A stretch of DNA of 64,000 nt, taken from the NCBI GenBank assembly GCA_021782495.1, contig JAJXUV010000005.1, forward strand, positions 60,928 to 124,927, given 5' to 3'. This stretch comes from Pseudomonadota bacterium (GTDB taxonomy: Bacteria > Pseudomonadota > Gammaproteobacteria > UBA1113). Positions 1 to 9,420 of the stretch are shown here, one piece after another. The notes under the pieces are model-generated. The model did no database searches. It saw only the letters and a program-made list of their open reading frames with translations, and had not been told where the DNA came from. Both the position numbers and the translations under genes were made by a program. Position 1 is the first letter of the stretch; each line of letters opens with the position of its first letter.

Positions 1-3000
1 CATACGATGGTTTTGAGCAACAGAGGACAATCTTCTAGTTCTTTTTTGTCTGATAAAACCAGCGGCAAATCGCGGTAAATGGCGGTTGCCATGGCGGTGC
101 TCAGCGTAGCGACATCAGGATATGCGAGTGTATTAGAAATCAAATGTGCTTCTACTAAATTTAGAATATTGCTTAATTTCTTACTTTCAATCGAATAAGT
201 ACTAAACCCTTTTCTTGCCAATGCTAAATGGTCTCGCGCAATATCTTCTTCTTCCTGTGCTCTATCGGAAGCAAGATCCAAGCCTTCCGCATTAATGGTT
301 CCACCTTCATTAACGACCGTGTATCCATACACTTTCAACTGCGGATAGAAAAATTCTCCGTCTTCTTCAATAGGTGCATATTCATAAAGCCCTCGCAACA
401 ATAAGTTACTGTAAGAGATCGATTCAACTACCCCTCCATCTACTGTTTTAGTGGCAGTAACAAAAATTTCCCCGGGAATAATTTGAGATGGATTATTATC
501 AATGTCTGAATCAAGCTCAAGAGCGGGACTCCAAATTAATTCGAATCCAGAAGAAGATACTCCTGTTACCTTCAAAATGCCTGGCCCACCGGCAGAAAGA
601 TTGCTATTACAACTGCTATCCCCCCGAGACCGCTCCGGAACTCGTGCCACTTGGACTCCTTTGAGTCTGCCCATGTGGCCAGCAAGAGTCCATCCCATGC
701 GCTGGGGCAAATTTGCTATAGATTGGTCGTAAGATGCTTTTAGCACATCAACAGCTGGCATTTCTTTCGTGCCAACACTACCAAATGATTCATTAAACGC
801 TTGCTCCCAGCCCTCTTTTTTCACGCCATCCACTAAAAATAATTGTCCCTTATATTCTCCTTCACAAGCCAAACGACGCCCCAATTCAAGCGAAGGATCC
901 CCAGGTTCTTTGTGATCTGCGATCTTAAGCAAAGATTGACCTAAAAACGCTTCAACCTGATGCAGCTTTTCCATACGCCCAGGATAACTGCGTATTTGCA
1001 CTGCTTCTACGGCTTCCGCAAATGTTTGAGGTATGTATTCGTGTGTTCCAAACACCGAAATAGGCGCTACTTTCGGTTGACCTTTCTTATTGGTTAACTC
1101 ATCTACACTTAAAACAAAACGAGTTTCAAACAGAGGGCTGTCGTCAATCTTACTAACCAATTCTATTTTAATATTCTTTTTCTTTTCATCGGGGCGTGAT
1201 ATAAGGACGGACATCGTTGAAAGTTCTAGTTCTCGTCGAGCTACTAGTCCTTCATGCAAATCATACAATTCTTGACTGAGTGTTAAAGCCAAGCCTTCTA
1301 CTTGTGCACGCGTAAGTCCTAATTCTGTTTGCACATGCGCAAACCAGACTTCAATATCTTCTACCTTTTCTTCATCTGATTTAGGAGCAACATTTTTACC
1401 ATAAAGTACCTTGCCTTCCCTCCAATCTGAGCACGCTTCTTCACAACAAGCTTGCACGTCTTTTTGCCTTCTTTTTTGCGCTTTAGGAGGCACCCATTGA
1501 CGTGATTTACTGATGTAACCGTTTTCACCAGAAGCTTTTGCACCACTAGCTGCTAAGAATCGGCTGCGCATTTCAGATATGCTTAATCTACCCTTTGCCA
1601 AGATTTTGTTTGGTGACGCGGTTTCAGGGAAGTCGCCTTCTAGCACAATGTCAAATCCATCATCTTCTTCTCTTTTTTCTTTCCCCTTTCCTTTATCGCC
1701 AGAATTTCGATCTGCTTCTTCTTTGCCATTTTCTTTTGGAGATTCTGACTCTGCTTTTTCTTTATTTTCTATCAATTTTCTGAACTCATTAAGCTCAGTA
1801 ATAATTTTTTCATACTGCTCTCTTGCTTCATTCGCTCTGAGCTTAGCTTTTTCAGTGAGCGCTGCGCATTTCTTTTTTCTAAGCTCAATTAATTTAGCTG
1901 GCTCTAATTTTTCCAACTGAGGGGATTTTTGGTCGCTCAAAACCTGAGCCTCATTTGGAAGACGATCTTGCGATATAGCCTCATCCACTGCCTTTAAACA
2001 ATCGATAAGTTCTGGAAGTATCTCAGCACTCTCATTATTAGATTGTAAAAATACTTGAAGGCGAATAAAATTTTCATATTTCTCCTTACACAGTTCGTAT
2101 TCCGCAAGCTCTTGTTCTAATGCTTGTCTTAATGCCACCTCTCGTGCTTCTCCAGTAAACCAATCGGAGGGAGGGATTCGAAAATGTAAATGACCGCCTT
2201 TAGCAAGAGCTTCAATAATAACGGCATGTAATTCTTGTTTACGAACGCTCTTAGAAATAGCACCAAACTCCATCGTAGCAGGCACCGCACCTTTTTTTAC
2301 AGGATTAAAAGGGCCTCTGTCGATCTTCTCCACACATTGCAGTGTACCATCTGGATTCAAAACAAACTTGCCATTAACAATAAAATAGGCTTTATTTTCA
2401 TTGGTTAAAACGATACCACTTCTACCTTTTTCAATAAATCGCTTTCCTAGTTTGATACGAAATTGCTCTGCGATTTTTCGACATTGGTCAGGGTCATTCT
2501 CATTTAATGCTTCAACTACACACATATCATAAATGTAAAAGCTAGGCGCTGCAGAACACGTAAAACTTTCACGTGTTGCATCGATTTCATTTTTATCATT
2601 TAAACGAAACACAAATTTCATTTCCGCTTCCAAAAGAACCGGCATCTCTAGTGAAACATTAATAGGTTCATCATTACACCGCCCTACCCTGCCTACTACT
2701 TTAACAGTCAATACAAACTCTTTTTGTGATGCTTCAATGTCATAATATCTATCTGGTCCTCTCTTTTCTACATTAGCATCAAAAAAAAGTTCACCATAAT
2801 GTTGCCAAAAAAACTGTCCTAGAATACCTCTTCGATCGAGTAAATCACATAAAGAATCTTGATGAAAATTATTCATAAAAAAACGTACAAGCACAGGATC
2901 CATCTTCTTAGAAAGCTTTGTTTCAAATTCTCCTATCTTTACCCTGGCCATGCTCTCAGAATTAACAGTTGTGTATGCTGCTACCCCATCGAACTCACGT

Positions 3001-4286
3001 TTTGTCTGATTTTTTGCCCGCTGAATGTTTTCTCTCTGAGAATGATCTTCAATTTGAAAAGGATCATGAGGATTAAACTGCGACGCCGGCACAACTTGAT
3101 AAGTAATTTTATCTGTGTTGTGTACGGTTATTGGTGCTAAGTGTGATGCTAAGTGTTGTATCAGAGGAGCGTAGCCTTCGTGTTTTAAAGCTTTTGCGGC
3201 TTGAACAAATGCATTGTGATTTTCGCCGATTGGGGTTCTAAAGAATTCAAAAACTGTGGAAATATTGTCAATAGCCTTTAATAACTCATCAAAAGCTTGA
3301 CGACGAGATTGATCAGCCCAATCTTTGTTAGCCAATAAAGCTAAGGCTTTCGAGGGCAATTTTCGAATTTTGCTACTTTTGGGGTAGGCTTCTATTCTCA
3401 AATGCGCTAGCAGAAGGAGAAGATAATTTTCTTGATCAGAAAGAGTAACTTGCTTTTCTTCAGCTTTTTCTTCAGATTTTTCTTCTTCTTTACCTTTTTC
3501 TTGGCCTGGCTGAATATCCATCTGAAGAACGGGTGCAGGTTGTTCAACTGCGGCTGGCATGTCAGGAGCCGTTGGCAAAACTTCTGGAAGCGATAAATAA
3601 CCGTCCTTAGCGAAAGCCTCGATAAGGATATGACCTAATACTGAACCAGAATCACTGCTAAAAACGTGAGGAGGTTGAACAAATATCGGGCAGGTATCCT
3701 CGATCATAGGCATCGCTTCTCTGTCTCGAACTTTTACGTATCGGAGGTCATCATTTTCATACCCAAGAAACTCCCCATCCTCAACAAAACAAACGGTATT
3801 GTCCTTGGTTAAAACAATACCCTTTCTTCCTACTTTAAATTGTTGCTTAATCTGCTCTTGATTCTTTTCATCTAATTGACTAACTAAACAAACACCATAA
3901 TCTTTATAAAAATCTGGATCCTCATTGTAGACATCTGCTGTTCGCAAATGTTCTGCTAAGTGTTTTATTAAAGGGTCGTATTCTTTGTCCCGTAAAGCTG
4001 CTGCCGCTTCAACAAACGCGTTTTGATTTTTTTCTTTTACTTCTGTGGCCCAGAAAATAGTGGGAATATTTTGAATAGTTTTTAATAACTCATTAAAGAC
4101 AACTCGGCATTGAGGATAACGGGAGTTTTTTTCAAATAGCTTTAAAATACCTAAAGCGTTCTCAGGCAATTTTTGAATTTCGCTATTTCCAGGGTAGTCT
4201 TGTGTGTTCAGATGCGCTAGCAGGTATACAAGATAATGTTCTTGGGAAGAAAGGATATTCTCTACCTCTTTATCTCTTGCACTCAT
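1..4286 (-). CDS. Giant repetitive protein, partial (C-terminus beyond window)
   Basis: One reading frame stays open on the minus strand from an ATG at 4286-4284 to the window edge, at least 1428 codons. A good ribosome site (AGGGGG) lies about 7 bases before the ATG. There is no signal peptide or obvious membrane segment. The protein contains two kinds of internal repeat. Unit A occurs at about residues 11-110 and 281-385; both copies have a 'YLLLLAHL'-like start, then an 'F(N/D)ELLK' motif and a 'PLIxHLAxHL' end. Unit B occurs at about residues 129-240 and 586-702; both contain 'KGIVLT' or 'SGIVLT' and end in an 'IEALAK(G/D)G' motif. A charged Lys/Glu linker lies near 257-275 and another near 820-850. 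I do not recognise a family. Size, modular repeats and lack of catalytic motifs resemble Legionellales effectors, but that is inference. The coding frame itself is certain from uninterrupted translation. Confidence 0.85.
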   Translation of the reverse strand, partial: MSARDKEVENILSSQEHYLVYLLAHLNTQDYPGNSEIQKLPENALGILKLFEKNSRYPQCRVVFNELLKTIQNIPTIFWATEVKEKNQNAFVEAAAALRDKEYDPLIKHLAEHLRTADVYNEDPDFYKDYGVCLVSQLDEKNQEQIKQQFKVGRKGIVLTKDNTVCFVEDGEFLGYENDDLRYVKVRDREAMPMIEDTCPIFVQPPHVFSSDSGSVLGHILIEAFAKDGYLSLPEVLPTAPDMPAAVEQPAPVLQMDIQPGQEKGKEEEKSEEKAEEKQVTLSDQENYLLLLLAHLRIEAYPKSSKIRKLPSKALALLANKDWADQSRRQAFDELLKAIDNISTVFEFFRTPIGENHNAFVQAAKALKHEGYAPLIQHLASHLAPITVHNTDKITYQVVPASQFNPHDPFQIEDHSQRENIQRAKNQTKREFDGVAAYTTVNSESMARVKIGEFETKLSKKMDPVLVRFFMNNFHQDSLCDLLDRRGILGQFFWQHYGELFFDANVEKRGPDRYYDIEASQKEFVLTVKVVGRVGRCNDEPINVSLEMPVLLEAEMKFVFRLNDKNEIDATRESFTCSAAPSFYIYDMCVVEALNENDPDQCRKIAEQFRIKLGKRFIEKGRSGIVLTNENKAYFIVNGKFVLNPDGTLQCVEKIDRGPFNPVKKGAVPATMEFGAISKSVRKQELHAVIIEALAKGGHLHFRIPPSDWFTGEAREVALRQALEQELAEYELCKEKYENFIRLQVFLQSNNESAEILPELIDCLKAVDEAISQDRLPNEAQVLSDQKSPQLEKLEPAKLIELRKKKCAALTEKAKLRANEAREQYEKIITELNEFRKLIENKEKAESESPKENGKEEADRNSGDKGKGKEKREEDDGFDIVLEGDFPETASPNKILAKGRLSISEMRSRFLAASGAKASGENGYISKSRQWVPPKAQKRRQKDVQACCEEACSDWREGKVLYGKNVAPKSDEEKVEDIEVWFAHVQTELGLTRAQVEGLALTLSQELYDLHEGLVARRELELSTMSVLISRPDEKKKNIKIELVSKIDDSPLFETRFVLSVDELTNKKGQPKVAPISVFGTHEYIPQTFAEAVEAVQIRSYPGRMEKLHQVEAFLGQSLLKIADHKEPGDPSLELGRRLACEGEYKGQLFLVDGVKKEGWEQAFNESFGSVGTKEMPAVDVLKASYDQSIANLPQRMGWTLAGHMGRLKGVQVARVPERSRGDSSCNSNLSAGGPGILKVTGVSSSGFELIWSPALELDSDIDNNPSQIIPGEIFVTATKTVDGGVVESISYSNLLLRGLYEYAPIEEDGEFFYPQLKVYGYTVVNEGGTINAEGLDLASDRAQEEEDIARDHLALARKGFSTYSIESKKLSNILNLVEAHLISNTLAYPDVATLSTAMATAIYRDLPLVLSDKKELEDCPLLLKTIV

Positions 4287-4526
4287 CACACACCCCCTGT
4301 ACTTTAAATAGTCTCGAGACCTTTAATTATAGAGGCCATTAGGAGTCTATTATATCATCCAAACCTTAAGAGAATATGAACTATTTTAATAATAATTGAG
4401 TGTCAATTGCAAGGGCGCAGCGTTTTTTGTAAGACGTTGATTTTAATGATTATTTTAAATTTTACACACTATTTGCCGATTCGTTGGAAATCGTTATTTT
4501 CTCGGTAATCATAGTTTCTCACTCCG

Positions 4527-4780
4527 AACCACCGCTCCCTCACGGTCGCGGCTCGGCTTAAATCGCCGGTTTGGATGAAATAGCAGTACACTTAAAAAAT
4601 CGTGCTTCACTTAGACCCTGCTTCCTCCCTCCCAACCACCGCTCCCTCACGGTCGCAGCTCGGTTTAAATCGCCGGTTTGGATAAAATGGCAGTACACTT
4701 AAAAAATCGTGCTTCACTTAGACCTTGCTTCCTCCCTCCCAACCACCGCTCCCTCACGGTCGCGACTGGGTTAAAAAGAT
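4527..4780. repeat. 107-bp tandem repeat built around a REP arm
   Basis: The segment beginning 'AACCACCGCTCCCTCACGG' starts at 4527, 4634 and 4741, an exact 107-base period. Each full unit carries one REP arm (4532-4556, 4639-4663, 4746-4770), the phrase 'AAATCGCCGGTTTGGAT' and 'CACTTAAAAAATCGTGCTTC'. The third copy is partial and passes into the palindromic pair that flanks the transposase. The rest of the 616-base gap between the giant gene and the transposase (4287-4526) holds AT-rich sequence with no gene that I can see. Confidence 0.85.
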
Positions 4781-5580
4781 TGTGGTTTGAAAAACCTTCG
4801 TATACCGAGCCGCGACCGTTAGGGAGCGGTGGTTCACGGCGAGGAGCCACAAGTGAAAACGGTAAAATCTTATGTTACAATTAATTTTAATTAAAATTTT
4901 TTATGGTTAAAATGGCCTTCCAGAAAACAAACATTCCTCTTGCGTATTTTATTACATTCACTTGCTATGGAACTTGGCTTCACGGACAAAAAGCGATCTC
5001 AGTTGATCGATATCATAATACGCCAGGAACTGATTTTATACCCTATACCCCAGAAAAAGCTAAGAGAATGAAAAAATGGATGTGTGAAAAGCCTTATCTA
5101 CTGGATTCTTTAAGACGCCGCATTGTTCTAAAAGCTATTCGAAAGGTTTGGACATATCATCAATGGACCTTATTGGCAACTCATATAAGAACAAATCATG
5201 TTCATGTCGTGGTACATGCAATTGCTGTCCCGGAGAAAATCATGGCCATCATAAAAGCATATGCGTCGCGTTATTTAAATGAAGCAAAATTAGACCAGAA
5301 TAGAAGTAACAGATGGACTCGCCATGGCAGTACTCGATATCTCTGGAAGGAAGAGGAAATCGAAGCGACCATTCAATATGTTGTTCACGAACAAGGGGAA
5401 CCTATGGCTGTTTTTGAAAATAAGGAGAGATATTTTGTGAGGGGGATTTAGCTGCTTTGATAGCCATAGTTTCGTACTCCGAACCACTGCTCCCTCACGG
5501 TCGCGGCTCGGTATACCACTGTTTTTCAAACCACAATCTTTTTAACCGAGCCGCGACCGTGAAGGGAGCGGTGGTTCGGA
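4734..5580. mobile_element. REP/RAYT unit: transposase between inverted REP pairs
   Basis: The pair of arms at 4746-4770 and 4805-4829 encloses a spacer reading 'AAAAAGATTGTGGTTTG'. The pair at 5487-5511 and 5546-5571 encloses the reverse complement of nearly the same spacer ('CAAACCACAATCTTTTT'). The two pairs are therefore long terminal inverted repeats around the transposase gene, about 850 bases in all. No target-site duplication is evident by eye. REP-associated tyrosine transposases are known to sit between such repeats; that this unit is still active is not shown. Confidence 0.75.
4903..5451 (+). CDS. REP-associated tyrosine transposase (Y1/HUH, IS200-like)
   Basis: A 182-residue protein of the Y1 transposase superfamily. 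It carries the metal-binding HUH motif as 'NHVHVVVH' (about residues 105-112) and a downstream helix with candidate nucleophile tyrosines in 'IKAYASRYL' (about 127-135). Such enzymes nick single-stranded hairpin DNA and are linked to dispersal of REP sequences. The gene lies alone between two inverted REP pairs, which supports the RAYT assignment rather than a plain IS200/IS605 transposase. The start could be the ATG at 4903 or the one at 4912; neither has a convincing ribosome site, so expression may be low. It is intact, with no frameshift. Confidence 0.85.
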   Translation: MVKMAFQKTNIPLAYFITFTCYGTWLHGQKAISVDRYHNTPGTDFIPYTPEKAKRMKKWMCEKPYLLDSLRRRIVLKAIRKVWTYHQWTLLATHIRTNHVHVVVHAIAVPEKIMAIIKAYASRYLNEAKLDQNRSNRWTRHGSTRYLWKEEEIEATIQYVVHEQGEPMAVFENKERYFVRGI

Positions 5581-5613
5581 GTAGGGAGCCACAGTTAAAA
5601 CCTTGCCTTTCGG

Positions 5614-6561
5614 CTAAACCGCCGTCACCAAGGTACCGCTAAGCCAGCTGGAAGGAAGAAGACCGACTGCTTGGCGAGCATCTTCGAAGCGAATATATTC
5701 CCAAGCTGAGGTTTGTTGGAGCAAAGCGTGGACCAATTGATTGTTCAGGCCGTGGCCGGATTTAAAGCCCCGGAAAGCACCGATCAGATTAGCCCCTAAA
5801 AGATACAAATCGCCGATGGCATCTAGCGCTTTGTGGCGCACAAATTCGTCTCTGTAGCGCAAACCATCTTCGTTTAAAACCCGATATTCATCCACCACGA
5901 CGGCATTTTCTAAGCTGCCGCCCAGAGCCAAATTTCTAGCACGTAAATATTCATAATCGGCCACAAAACCATAGGTGCGTGCGCGGCTGACTTCGCGGCT
6001 GTAGGAATTCTGGCTAAAATCCAAAGAAATGATTTGATCTTGAGGCTTGAACAGTGGATGCTGATATTCAATTTCAAAATCCACTTTAAAGCCATTAAAA
6101 GGTTCTAGGCTTGCGTATTTATAATCTTTACTGCCAGGTTGCCCTTCTTCTACAAAAATTTTCTCTTTAATGCGGATAAATTCCTTAGGCGCGTTTTGCA
6201 ATTCAATGCCTGCAGATTGGATCAAAAATACAAAAGGCGCTGCACTGCCATCCATAATCGGCAATTCAGGCGCAGTGACTTCTACATAGACATTATCGAT
6301 GCCTAAACCGGCTAAGGCTGACATCAAGTGTTCCACTGTGGAAATGCGTTCTTTGCCTTGCACCAAAGTGGTGGCCAACCTCGTATCGCCGACGATTTCA
6401 GCTTTGGCTGGAAATAGAACGACCGGGTCCAGATCGACTCGGACAAAAACAATGCCGGTATTGACCGGTGCGGGTCTTAGGGTTAAATAAATTTTTTTGC
6501 CGGTATGAAGGCCTACCCCGGTGGCGCTGATGAGATGCTTTAATGTTCTTTGTTGTATCAA
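5614..6561 (-). CDS. lpxC: UDP-3-O-acyl-N-acetylglucosamine deacetylase
   Basis: Cytoplasmic zinc enzyme that removes the N-acetyl group in the committed step of lipid A synthesis. The 315-residue length fits the family (about 305). Zinc ligands are visible as H78 in '[10 protein letters not shown]', H243 and D247 in '[10 protein letters not shown]'; catalytic E77 and H270 ('SGHGLNN') are present. It is the last gene of the minus-strand division block, directly after ftsZ, the order seen in E. coli. Its own promoter lies in the 168-base gap. LapB, which in E. coli guides FtsH to degrade LpxC, is encoded at 30.2-31.4 kb. Downstream of the stop a REP pair and the transposase replace the secM/secA genes of E. 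coli. Confidence 0.97.
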   Translation of the reverse strand: MIQQRTLKHLISATGVGLHTGKKIYLTLRPAPVNTGIVFVRVDLDPVVLFPAKAEIVGDTRLATTLVQGKERISTVEHLMSALAGLGIDNVYVEVTAPELPIMDGSAAPFVFLIQSAGIELQNAPKEFIRIKEKIFVEEGQPGSKDYKYASLEPFNGFKVDFEIEYQHPLFKPQDQIISLDFSQNSYSREVSRARTYGFVADYEYLRARNLALGGSLENAVVVDEYRVLNEDGLRYRDEFVRHKALDAIGDLYLLGANLIGAFRGFKSGHGLNNQLVHALLQQTSAWEYIRFEDARQAVGLLPSSWLSGTLVTAV

Positions 6562-6597
6562 TTATATGCTCGCTTGCATCTTGGTTGAGTTGGCGTC

Positions 6598-6626
6598 ATG
6601 ATAACATATCTTTGAAAGTATGTCAC
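6598..6626 (-). promoter_or_regulatory. Sigma70-type promoter of lpxC
   Basis: On the minus strand GTGACA (6626-6621) is followed by a 17-base spacer and TATCAT (6603-6598). It lies 37 bases before the lpxC start, inside the ftsZ-lpxC gap, and would let lpxC be expressed apart from ftsZ. Confidence 0.5.
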
Positions 6627-6729
6627 CCTCTGTTTACAATACGCCTTGCAAAGTGCTGTATATGCCATCCTAAAAATTTGTCATCACCCGGAGACCGAGT
6701 GCAGGCTCCTCAGTCTCGCGGCTCAGTTC

Positions 6730-8001
6730 TTATTCTACCTCTTCTGGACGCCTTAAAAAGGCCGGTATATCCAAATAATCCGCAGCGCTGCGTTTGGGCT
6801 GTTGTATTTCAGGCGCAGGAGCAGGAGCAGCGGCAACAGGCGGTGTATTCACCATCTGTTTGGCACGCGCAGCGGCAGGATTGGCAGGATTCACATTGGT
6901 CGTTTGGTTAAAACCCGCGGCCTTTTGTCTTAAGACTGCTGGTCGATCCAAACGGTGGTAATCCACGCTGCCATCGTTACGCAAATGTTGATAATAGTTG
7001 AGGGAAGCATTGCCGACATTGTTCATCGAGGTGCGCATATCGCTGTCTCTGTCGCCCAAACCAGTGACCACTAAAGTGACACGCATTTCATCTTTCATCT
7101 CAGGATCGATAACCGTTCCCACGACCACAGTGGCATTTTCACAGGTAAAGTGTTTCACTGCTTCACCCACTTCTTCAAATTCGCCGATCGACATATCGAG
7201 GCCAGCCGTGATATTGACCAACACGCCTTTGGCGCCTTGTACGTGGACATCTTCGAGCAATGGACTGGAAATCGCGGCTTCAGCAGCTTGTCGCGCACGG
7301 TTATCACCCGTTCCCACACCGGTACCCATCATTGCCATGCCATTAGCCGACATCACGGTACGCACATCGGCAAAGTCGACGTTGATCAACCCCGGTTTGG
7401 TGATCAATTCAGAAATCCCTTGCACTGCCCCCAACAACACATTGTTCGCGGCTTTAAACGCATTTAACAAAGTCATGTTTTTACCCAAGACCGACAATAA
7501 TTTATTGTTGGGAATGATGATCAAGGAATCGACATTCGGATACAATTGCTGTATGCCCGCTTCAGCGATTTGTGCACGTTGCTTGCCTTCAAACAAGAAA
7601 GGCCGCGTCACCACAGCCACCGTTAATATTCCCATTTCTTTGGCCAAGCGCGCAATCACCGGTGCAGCACCCGTTCCGGTACCACCGCCCATACCCGCCG
7701 TAATAAACACCAAATCGGTGTCGGCTAAAAATTCACGAATGCGATCGCTGTCTTCTTCGGCCGCTTGTTTGCCAATGTCTGGGTCGGCGCCCGCGCCTAA
7801 ACCCTTTGTAATTTGATCGCCCAATTGAATGGTGCGTGTACGACAATCTAATAAAGCTTGAGCGTCCGTATTGGCACAGGCAAATTCAACGCCTTCCAAA
7901 TGGCTGTCTAGCATGGATTTCACGGCATTTCCGCCACCACCGCCCACGCCTATCACGCGAATCACTGCCCCATGCGTATTTTTATTGTCGCTCTCAAACA
8001 T
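6730..8001 (-). CDS. ftsZ: Cell division GTPase FtsZ
   Basis: Tubulin-like GTPase that polymerises into the Z ring. The protein has 423 residues when started at the ATG at 8001, which has the ribosome site 'AGGAG'; an in-frame ATG 17 codons upstream lacks one and would add a non-conserved extension. The glycine-rich nucleotide loop (GVGGGGGN, near residue 20) and the tubulin signature '[10 protein letters not shown]' (near 110) are intact. A Pro/Ala/Gln linker follows the core, ending in the conserved C-terminal peptide '[11 protein letters not shown]' that binds FtsA and ZipA. It follows ftsA by 120 bases, which include a single REP arm. Confidence 0.98.
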   Translation of the reverse strand: MFESDNKNTHGAVIRVIGVGGGGGNAVKSMLDSHLEGVEFACANTDAQALLDCRTRTIQLGDQITKGLGAGADPDIGKQAAEEDSDRIREFLADTDLVFITAGMGGGTGTGAAPVIARLAKEMGILTVAVVTRPFLFEGKQRAQIAEAGIQQLYPNVDSLIIIPNNKLLSVLGKNMTLLNAFKAANNVLLGAVQGISELITKPGLINVDFADVRTVMSANGMAMMGTGVGTGDNRARQAAEAAISSPLLEDVHVQGAKGVLVNITAGLDMSIGEFEEVGEAVKHFTCENATVVVGTVIDPEMKDEMRVTLVVTGLGDRDSDMRTSMNNVGNASLNYYQHLRNDGSVDYHRLDRPAVLRQKAAGFNQTTNVNPANPAAARAKQMVNTPPVAAAPAPAPEIQQPKRSAADYLDIPAFLRRPEEVE

Positions 8002-8085
8002 TATTTGTCTTCTCCTGTCATCATTATTAATCGAGTCCACTTGCAAACGCACGCGGCTCTACTATCGTTCTAATCTGCTATATAT

Positions 8086-8110
8086 CCGCTCCCGCACGGT
8101 CGCGGCTCGG
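8086..8110. repeat. Single REP arm between ftsA and ftsZ
   Basis: A 25-base copy 'CCGCTCCCGCAC' then 'GGTCGCGGCTCGG'. It differs from the other arms by having a G in place of T in the CCCTC segment, and it has no inverted partner nearby. A strongly degenerate second copy may lie near 6690-6718. Confidence 0.75.
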
Positions 8111-8121
8111 ATCCATTTATA

Positions 8122-9354
8122 CTATAAATTACCGTGAAACCATTGACGCATGCGTGACCATACACCCGTTCCTGCTGCGTGTAGAGTGTCTGCCTGCCCT
8201 AATAATTGTCGTCTATAACCATGCACCAACAAACCCACACTGGTCGAATAAATCGGGTTGTGCGTAACATCGGGTAATCCACTGATATTTTGCGGCAAGC
8301 CTAAACGCACGGGTACTTGAAAAATAGATTCCGCCAAATCCAAGGCGCCTTGAATTTTAGCACCCCCGCCTGTTAAAACCATTCCGGCCGTCAACAAATG
8401 TTCCAAACCACTGCGTCGTAATTCTGCTTGGATCAACGCAAAAATTTCATCGTAACGCGGTTCGATGACTTCAGCCAAACTGCGGCGAGACAAATGTCTG
8501 CCACCGCGTTCACCCACTGTTGGCACTTCGATTAAATCGTTGGCATTGGCGAAAGTAGACATGGCACAACCGTATTTAATTTTAATGGCTTCGGCCGATT
8601 TTGTCGGCGTACGCAAAGCCAAAGCGATGTCGTTGGTGACTTGATCGCCTGCAATGGGGATCACCGCCGTATAGCGAATAGCACCATCGCTGAAAATCGC
8701 GATGTCGGTCGTGCCACCACCAATATCTACCAAACAAACACCCAATTCTCTTTCGTCTTCTGTTAAGACCGCGTCACTGGAAGCCAATTGTTCCAAAATA
8801 ATATCTGACACTTCCAAATGACAACGACGCACGCATTTCACAATGTTTTGCGCCGCTGACACTGAACCCGTAACCATATGCACACGAGATTCTAAACGCA
8901 CACCCGACATGCCGATGGGTTCCCGAATGCCTTCTTGATTGTCGATGATAAATTCCTGCGGCAGTACGTGAATAATTTGTTGATCGGCTGGAATCGCCAC
9001 CGCTTTGGCTGCATCGATCACGCGATCGACATCCGAAGACATCACTTCTCTACTGCGAATCGCCACAATCCCATGGGAATTCATGCCACGAATGTGACTG
9101 CCTGCAATGCCCACAAATACTGCATTGATTTTACAACCGGCCATTAATTCGGCTTCGTCTACAGCGCGTTGGATGGATTGTACGGTGGCTTCGATATTGA
9201 CCACAACGCCACGCTTTAAACCTCTGGAAGGTGCTGTCCCAAAACCAATCACATCAATGAGACCTTCTGCATTAATTTCGCCCACAATCGCCACAATTTT
9301 AGTGGTGCCTATGTCTAGACCAACAATTAATTTAGATTCTTTGGATTTTGGCAT
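8122..9354 (-). CDS. ftsA: Cell division protein FtsA
   Basis: Actin-like ATPase that tethers FtsZ to the inner membrane. The 410-residue length is typical (E. coli 420). The first phosphate motif 'GLDIGTTKI' (residues 12-20), the second 'VDIGGGTTDI' (near 208-217) and the adenosine motif 'TGGGAKI' (near 335) are clear. The C-terminal 'VWSRMRQWFHGNL' is an amphipathic membrane-targeting helix. It lies 66 bases downstream of ftsQ on the same strand, so the two are probably co-transcribed. Confidence 0.97.
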   Translation of the reverse strand: MPKSKESKLIVGLDIGTTKIVAIVGEINAEGLIDVIGFGTAPSRGLKRGVVVNIEATVQSIQRAVDEAELMAGCKINAVFVGIAGSHIRGMNSHGIVAIRSREVMSSDVDRVIDAAKAVAIPADQQIIHVLPQEFIIDNQEGIREPIGMSGVRLESRVHMVTGSVSAAQNIVKCVRRCHLEVSDIILEQLASSDAVLTEDERELGVCLVDIGGGTTDIAIFSDGAIRYTAVIPIAGDQVTNDIALALRTPTKSAEAIKIKYGCAMSTFANANDLIEVPTVGERGGRHLSRRSLAEVIEPRYDEIFALIQAELRRSGLEHLLTAGMVLTGGGAKIQGALDLAESIFQVPVRLGLPQNISGLPDVTHNPIYSTSVGLLVHGYRRQLLGQADTLHAAGTGVWSRMRQWFHGNL

Positions 9355-9420
9355 TATACACTCCGTACCAAGGGCCTTGCTCGTATAATTTCACAGCATA
9401 ACAAAACTGATTAGAAAAAA

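Noticed and set aside
1579..1920. Plus-strand Ser/Phe-rich frame of 113 codons
   Set aside because: It is the reverse strand of a Lys/Glu-rich linker of the giant minus-strand gene, which stays open across the whole region.
5290..5529. Minus-strand frame crossing the transposase end and a REP arm
   Set aside because: Translated REP sequence (a 'PSRDREGAV'-like phrase) gives spurious frames at several sites; there is no ribosome site.
6998..7816. Plus-strand frame of 272 codons opposite ftsZ
   Set aside because: It is antisense to an unmistakable ftsZ, has no ribosome site or family features, and exists because of the codon bias of ftsZ.
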